64,000 bases of DNA from Phascolarctos cinereus (lineage: Eukaryota; Chordata; Mammalia; Diprotodontia; Phascolarctidae). Under the pieces are notes generated by a model, which saw nothing but the letters and a program-made list of their open reading frames with translations, had not been told where the DNA came from and searched no databases. Both the position numbers and the translations under genes were made by a program. Shown here one piece after another: positions 58,756 to 64,000 of the stretch (within the stretch, counting starts at the first letter, position 1; each line of letters opens with the position of its first letter). The stretch is taken from NCBI RefSeq assembly GCF_002099425.1, contig NW_018344254.1:253001-317000 (forward strand), written 5' to 3'.

Positions 58756-59706
58756 TATTTCATCTATAATCTTTTTATTTCTGTTATGTATGTTTTACAA
58801 AATATATGACATATTAGTACAGGATTACATGTATATGATTTATAAATAAATATGCATATATTTCAGGAGTGTGTGCTCCATTTCTTTATTTTTACTGATG
58901 ACAAGTATCTAGAGCCTACTGAATAGACTGCTACACTCAGAGTCAGGAATTCCTAGGTTCTCATGTCACCTCTGAAATTTCCAAGTCTGCAAACAAAGGC
59001 AAGTCAACTTTGCCTCATCTGAAAATGAGGACACTAATTTCTGCAGTCCCTCTCAGGGCAATCATGAGGCTCAAAAAATGTAATACAGAGAGGGCTTTAA
59101 AATGCCATGTAAATGTTCATTATATTACTCTATTATATTGTATTATGTTATGTTATGTTATGTTATATATACATATTAGTATATGTACTATATATTACTA
59201 TAACTCAATAATAAATAATGCCTTACACATTAAGAAGTTCACAAGATCCAGCAGAGGACCTCGCTCGCTCATTCATTCAATATTTCTTAAGCACCAACTA
59301 TTTACAGAGAACTGCACCAGGCATTGAGGAAAAACACAAAGCTTAGGTAACACACCCTCGTCTTCATGGAGGTTGAAGTCTGGAATATCCAGGGAGTGCT
59401 CTTCCAGTCCACAAGGATATATCCTGGTAAAATAAGGTAACAGATGCAAAAACCCTTCGAAAAAGTTGAAAGCATTGTAAAAATGTGAGGCAGCAATGTT
59501 TTCTCCTCACCCTAAACAATGCCTCATTCCATCCCTTGCCTGTCTTTTGTGTTCTATTCCTAAAGACACTGCCTCGTAAGTAAAGCAACATATAGTAGGA
59601 GTGAGGAGAGGAAGAAGGGAATTGGTTTTTTGTTTGTATTCTCAAATTATTTTATTATGACCAAGGATCAATCAGTAATCATCTGATTGGTTCTTTTCTA
59701 CCCTAG

Positions 59707-59854
59707 TATGACAAAGAAATCAGTCATTAACATCGCAGTAGGGTCCTCTTCAAATTCATGGAGATGCTAGATTTGCCAAGAACCCCCAGAGAAGAGCTTG
59801 CTGTCATCATCACCCAAAATAACCTCATCATATGTCATTATTTTGGTGACAAAT
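59707..59854 (+). CDS. FYB2: FYB2 exon 12 of window: hSH3 core, two frame changes
   Basis: Acceptor CTACCCTAG. The family-matching peptide appears in three blocks: YDKEI (frame 1), VINIAVGSSSNS (frame 2), then LDLPRTPREELAVIITQNN and LIICHYFGDK (frame 1 again), against human YDKEIIVINTAVACSNNS, then DLPISPGEELEVIDTTEQN and LVICRNSKGK. Relative to human about 2 nt are missing after YDKEI and about 4 nt before DLP, so the two changes cancel. With the phase delivered by exon 11 as read from exon 10, translation stops at TAG 59768-59770. The 3' border assumes a GC donor (AAAT|GCAAGT). A GT donor at 59846 also keeps phase but loses three residues. Confidence 0.85.
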
Positions 59855-59977
59855 GCAAGTTTCTCAGCTATAATCAAAAGGTAAAACATTGGTTTGGGTT
59901 TTTTTTTTTTAAAGACAGACATCTCAAAAGAATCTCTAGTTTACCAGTCAGTGACAGTGTCCCATTCCTTTCTTTAG
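59855..59977 (+). other. FYB2: Candidate 123-bp GC-AG intron
   Basis: The donor reads AAAT|GCAAGT and the acceptor CCTTTCTTTAG. Splicing here joins codon T|AT to give GDK-Y-GYALTDHLDF, restoring the KYGYV-type motif conserved at this point in FYB2 and ADAP. GC donors are a minor but genuine class in vertebrates, though most have G at the last exon base and this one has T. The nearest in-phase GT is at 59846-59847. Confidence 0.5.
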
Positions 59978-60066
59978 ATGGATATGCACTAACTGACCAT
60001 CTTGATTTTGAGCAAGTGGCTTGGTTTGGTTTCTGTTTGTGGGGTTTTGAAAACCCTCACCCTTAA
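59978..60066 (+). CDS. FYB2: FYB2 terminal exon: end of hSH3 domain
   Basis: Acceptor CCTTTCTTTAG; in phase 1 it reads Y-GYALTDHLDFEQVAWFGF, then CLWGFENPHP and TAA at 60064. Human FYB2 ends GYVLIEHLDFKHQSWSP, so GY-L--HLDF--xxW aligns without gaps and this copy carries about ten extra residues after the Trp. Because of the exon 10 and 12 frame changes, a transcript read straight through would not translate this exon in this frame. Confidence 0.8.
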
Positions 60067-60729
60067 CTGCATACATAGCCAACATTCAGAACACTAATGG
60101 AAATGTAACCCCTTTGTAAAATCACAGGTTCTTAGGTTAGAAAGAACACAAAAAAATCACTTACCCAATCTCTCGAAACCTGAAGTAATTTTTTTTTCTA
60201 TAATATCCCAAATCATTGGTCACCAAACTGCTACTTGACTACTTCTAAATGATGGGGAACTCACTACTTCAAAGGTGGCCTATTCCATTTAGGGAACATA
60301 CTATTTGTTTAAAAAAAAAAATTCTTCATAGCTTTGAGCCAGAGTTTGCCTCCTCTTAGCTTCCACCTATTTTACCTCATCCTCTAGACCATCCAGAATA
60401 TCTCCTCCCTCTTCAACATGACTGCCTCCCCCCATGTTTAAAAATAATAATTAGAAGATTGAGAAGGAGAAACTTGGATATCATCTGCTTCAAACTCTTG
60501 ATTCTACACATGATAAAATTGAGACCCAGAGAGATTAAAAGTGTTGCCAAAGACCACAGAAGTGGTATAAATGGGATTCAAATGCATGTCATCCAACCCA
60601 AAGCCACAGCTTACCTCACCCTTTTGTGGCATGGTATGTTGGGGTATATGCTTATAACTTCCTTGTGTAGGGAACTCTTGGCGATCAAACTCTGTCCACC
60701 AAAGCAGAGCAACACCTGCTGCTCTGAGG

Positions 60730-60853
60730 CTTGGGGGGGGGGAAGGGGTTGGTTAAGTGACTTATTCAGGGTCCCACAGCTAGTATGTGTCTAAGGCAAG
60801 ACTTGAACCCAGGTCTTCCTCTCTCTAAGGCTGGCTCTCTGTACACGACTGCA
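60730..60853 (-). mobile_element. Short tRNA-derived SINE, degraded, minus
   Basis: GGTTAAGTGACTTATTCAGG, GTCCCACAGCTAGTATGTGT, CTTGAACCCAGGTCTTCCTC, then a diverged head. Confidence 0.75.
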
Positions 60854-60924
60854 CATAATCCAGTTGTTGCTGCCTTGAGCTTTCTCTTCCATAAGACAAA
60901 TATCCCCATCCCTTTGTCCATTCT

Positions 60925-61074
60925 TTTTTTTTTTTTTAGGCACTTGGGGTTAAGTGACTTGCCCAGGGTCACACAGCTGGTAAGTGTCAAGTGTTTGGTC
61001 TGAGGTCGGATTTGAACTTAGGTCCTCCTGACTTCAGGTCTGGTGCTCTATCCACTGCACCACCCAGCTGCCCC
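60925..61074 (-). mobile_element. Short tRNA-derived SINE with target-site duplication, minus
   Basis: Poly-T then GGCACTTGGGGTTAAGTGAC, GTCACACAGCTGGTAAGTGT, GTTTGGTCTGAGGTCGGATT, ATCCACTGCACCACCCAGCT. Flanked by TGTCCATTC at 60915-60923 and 61075-61083 (longer if the following T bases are counted). Confidence 0.94.
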
Positions 61075-61333
61075 TGTCCATTCTTTAAAGGACATGAAAT
61101 TGAATCCTCTTGCTATCCCAACCACTCACATCTGGGCTTGCTTCATCTTGTCAATGTCCACATTAACACGTGGTACCCCAAATTGATGAAATGCCCCTTT
61201 TAACTTCTAGGAAACCAAAGAGATAATTTAAAAATCAAACATTGCTGCATGTTGAGGAAATATCTTGAATGCTTTGCTCTGATGCTTTCCTAAATTCAGG
61301 GATTATGTATTAAATTTTGGTTTAAATATGATT

Positions 61334-61339
61334 AATAAA
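61334..61339 (+). promoter_or_regulatory. FYB2: Candidate FYB2 polyadenylation signal
   Basis: AATAAA within an AT-rich stretch, and the first I see after the FYB2 stop. GT-containing sequence follows (TTTGTATACAAATGTGAAAA). Assignment is by position and context only. Confidence 0.4.
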
Positions 61340-61360
61340 CTTTGTATACAAATGTGAAAA

Positions 61361-64000
61361 TGTCCTCATCATCGGTAAGGAAATTCTACAGGGATTACTT
61401 CCTGTCTCATCTCATCACCTGGGCTTCAAATGTTTGGTGGGTGGTTTTTATTTTTTTGCAGGCACCAGAAATACTTTTCCTGGGACAACCTGACAGCTTC
61501 TTGTGTGAGAACTAAGGCTCCCTAATGCTCCCCTAGCAATGGAGCTCATCGTTAGCACCTTCTCAATAAGAGATTCTTCAGTATTGATGAAAACACTTGT
61601 CATTTTTTTTTAAACCACACATACCTATGCCCTTTCTAAGTATAATCTGTTAACGTACTTTAAGTCAATATTTCCATGCATACTTACTTAATGAGAAGGA
61701 ATTGGAAATAAGGATGGCTGTGTGGTAACATCAGAGCAATGGGTTAATGAGCAGCCTCAAAGTTGGAGTGTCACATTGTTTATATAACCTTCTCAGAACA
61801 TAACTGTTCATGAAAACTGACTTTCATTCCTTAAAACTCTAGACTTTAAATTTTCTATGTGGAATAATTTTAGTATTTAAATAATATTACACGGAATTTA
61901 CTTTAAAACATTTAACAGCAGGAAGGAGCTAAAGCCTTGTAAAGGATACTTAAACGCTGGAATGCAAGGGATTAAAATGAAAGGGATGAGGTCATAAGCA
62001 GAGAGCTGTCCCACCTCAGAGCAGAATCACCATCACCTCCACACTGACTACTCTCATTGATGTCACTGGGAAAGAGCATGTTTCTTCAACACATGCCAAC
62101 TTCATTCATTTCCATGTGTGCCAACTGTACTTGGACAAAACCTACCTGATGCGTATGTTAATGGCACTTACAGAAATCCTGCTGATCAAAGCACCAAGTT
62201 ATTTTGCTTGTACACTTCTGGTATCTAAACAAAGGTAGCACTTAAATGTGTTTTTATATTTCAAACACAACAAAAAACAGGATTATTAGGGGGACCATTT
62301 ATTAGAAGTTGGGTTGTTTGGGGGTTTTTTGTTTGTTTCTAATTATGTACAATAGGTATAATATCACTGACATAAAAGGTTTCCTATTGGGTCAACATTT
62401 AAGTTCCCTGAGTGACATTGTCCCCACTGGCAGAGGCAAATCAGTGCTTTGAGCCAGTCTAAGTGGGGAGGTAAGGGGAAAACAGAAATAACACCACCAT
62501 GAAACATAATGCATGGCTATATTCCCAGATGTTTGTGGGAGGAAGCAGCTGGCTAACACCCAGTAGGCTTCCTGAGGGCAGGGACACATCCTATTCCTCT
62601 GTCTCCTCTGGAAGCAATAAATATTTGTCAGATTGAATTACATAAAATTCAAGGAGTGCGTTTTCCTTCAAACACCATTTGATTTTTTTCACCTTGGTTA
62701 GACTATTTCATGGAATGTCAGAGCTAGGAGACATCTTGAGCAGAGAATGTTAGAATTGCTGAGGAGGGAGGGGTACCTTAGAACAGAGACTACTGGAACA
62801 GAGAAAAAAGGAAGGAATCTTAGAAGAAACAATATGGAAACAGACTGTTAGAGCTGGAAGGGGTCGGATCTGAAGTTATTCAAACCAACCATTTGCTTTT
62901 CAGGTAAGACAAGTGAGTTCCATCAGGGTCAAGTGAGTTGGGCACAGCCACCCAAGTCTTCCATTGCCATCCATGCTCTTTTCTCTCCTGAAAGTTCCCA
63001 TCCCTCAAACTAAAAGAGAACACTCCACATTCACACTTTAAAATTTCAGCACTAATATGGTCGACATCACAGAAACAGAGCAAATATTTAGAACTTAACT
63101 TGAATCAATACGAAGGAATTTTTATCTTTATTATTTTAGCATGTGCTCCCCAGTTTGTGTGGCGTCTCTCTCCTTCGGCATGTGCAGGCCTGTGTAAGTG
63201 CCAACACAAATATTTAGACATTTCCAAAAGAGAAGTGGAAAGTCGGACTGTTTCATTCTGAATCTCGTATAGCTTACCCTGCACTGACCATCTTCTCAGC
63301 ATCTCAGCACCTTTTCTAGAATTGATTCTCTTTTGCAAGATGAGTTTGAACTGACTTCACAGCCTCTCCTGAAGTGAGTGAACTGGGTCATGAGATCAAA
63401 GAACCACATAATGCCTGAGATGGAGGTGTCAGAGGTCAGCTAATACATCCCAAACACGAAAAGAATAATAAAATTTCAGTTGGAAAGTGTATCATAGGCC
63501 ATCTGCTCTAACCCTTACCTGAAAAATCATCCTGTTAACAACATGCTGATCCAATCACTGGTCAGCCAGCCTTTGATTGCCTCTCTCCACTGAGGAGGAA
63601 ACTTCTACCTCACTCAACAACCCATTCAATTTCTGAGCAGCTTTTAATTACTAGAAGTTTTTCCCTGCAACGAGCCTAAACCTGCCTCCTTCCAGTTTCC
63701 CCTGACCATGGCTCCTAGCCCTGCCCTCTGAGACCAACTAGACAGCTTAGCTCTCCTCCACTGGAGACACCTTTAGATACCTGATAATAGCTATCACTGC
63801 ATTTAAAGCTGGAAGGGACCTTCGGAATCATTGTCCAACTTCCTCATCATACACTATGGAAAGGGAGGTCCGTATAGTTTAAGTGACTCATCGAAGGCAT
63901 CTATCAGAGCCTCATTTGTGAAGTACTAATAAGTTACCTCTGCTGGGGTTTTCCTAAGAAGCTCCTAAATGTTGGAAACAAGCTTTATCGTTGTTTTGAA
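61361..64000. other. Downstream DNA, no gene recognised
   Basis: AT-rich sequence from 61361 to about 62560 in which I recognise neither repeats nor exons, then an L2 3' end (about 62560-62640, plus), a CR1/L3-like piece (about 63470-63770) and a MIR-like fragment (63800-63920). In placental mammals the 3' end of PRKAA2 faces FYB2 from this side. I see no PRKAA2 coding exon on the minus strand, but part of its long 3' UTR could not be excluded by eye. Confidence 0.4.

Larger units (their letters stand above)
55564..59706. other. FYB2: Intron 11: CR1/L3- and L2-like pieces, SINE, 7SL pseudogene
   Basis: Contains a plus L2 3' portion (56290-56860), a CR1/L3-like piece (56930-57200) split by a SINE (56986-57135), a 7SL pseudogene (58013-58508) split by a MIR, and a plus MIR (58530-58755). 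L2/MIR scraps lie at 59260-59340. About 55680-56250 and 57210-58000 show nothing that I can name. Confidence 0.5.
60067..61360 (+). other. FYB2: Probable FYB2 3' UTR with two SINEs
   Basis: Runs from the stop to shortly beyond the first AATAAA. It contains a CR1/L3-like piece (60120-60430) and two short minus SINEs (60730-60853, 60925-61074). The 3' boundary is inferred from the signal at 61334, not observed. Confidence 0.4.

Noticed and set aside
61211-61230. Possible alternative terminal exon after AACTTCTAG
   Set aside because: Splicing from GAGCAA in exon 13 would give a short ETKEII tail, but the unspliced reading conserves the Trp seen in human FYB2 (HLDFKHQSW), so the unspliced end is preferred.
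61361-64000. Expected convergent PRKAA2 3' exons on the minus strand
   Set aside because: Neighbourhood known from placental mammals, but no PRKAA2 coding sequence was recognised; any 3' UTR cannot be identified by eye.

Overview
The window is vertebrate nuclear DNA and almost certainly marsupial. The main evidence is many copies of tRNA-derived SINEs with a head of the type GGGCAGCTGGGTGGCACAG. The long form ends in the RTE/BovB-like tail GAGTCGGACATGACTG, a combination typical of metatherian genomes. They sit among old L2, MIR and CR1/L3-like fragments and long microsatellites. Species is not resolvable by eye. No bacterial-style gene, CRISPR array or operon is present. Comparisons with human FYB2 and FYB below are from memory, not from a search. 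| One host gene explains the conserved coding signal: the 3' two-thirds of FYB2 (ARAP, formerly C1orf168), plus strand. FYB2 is a T-cell adaptor related to ADAP/FYB. I trace 13 small exons (871-1032, 3322-3355, 11670-11680, 18271-18305, 24208-24292, 32278-32347, 37966-38058, 39314-39342, 40709-40769, 42329-42417, 55482-55563, 59707-59854, 59978-60066). Splice phases chain from one exon to the next as far as exon 10. The encoded order is a proline-rich segment, YEDL and YDDV tyrosine motifs, a basic helix and the helically extended SH3 domain. The N-terminal exons lie upstream of the window. A plausible polyadenylation signal lies at 61334. | Two things make this copy unusual. First, the frames that match FYB2 change three times: once inside exon 10 and twice inside exon 12. 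A transcript spliced as drawn would reach a stop at 59768-59770, before the end of the SH3 domain. Second, the last intron is only 123 bp, and the splice that restores the family's KYGY motif would use a GC donor. An 11-nt microexon is also needed to keep the frame between exons 2 and 4. | Region by region: 1-870 holds a diverged 271-bp tandem duplication and an L2 end. 1-18 kb holds exons 1-3, a U6 pseudogene, many L2/MIR pieces and a 670-bp purine tract. 18-42 kb holds exons 4-10, MAR1-type SINEs and AT-rich microsatellites. 42-55 kb is one large intron with a 7SL pseudogene, an L2 with reverse transcriptase remnant, a 99-bp near-identical dispersed duplication and a trinucleotide array. 55-60 kb holds exons 11-13 and a second 7SL pseudogene split by a MIR. 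61.4-64 kb is downstream DNA with no gene that I can recognise. In placental mammals PRKAA2 lies convergent beyond this point, but I see no exon of it here.
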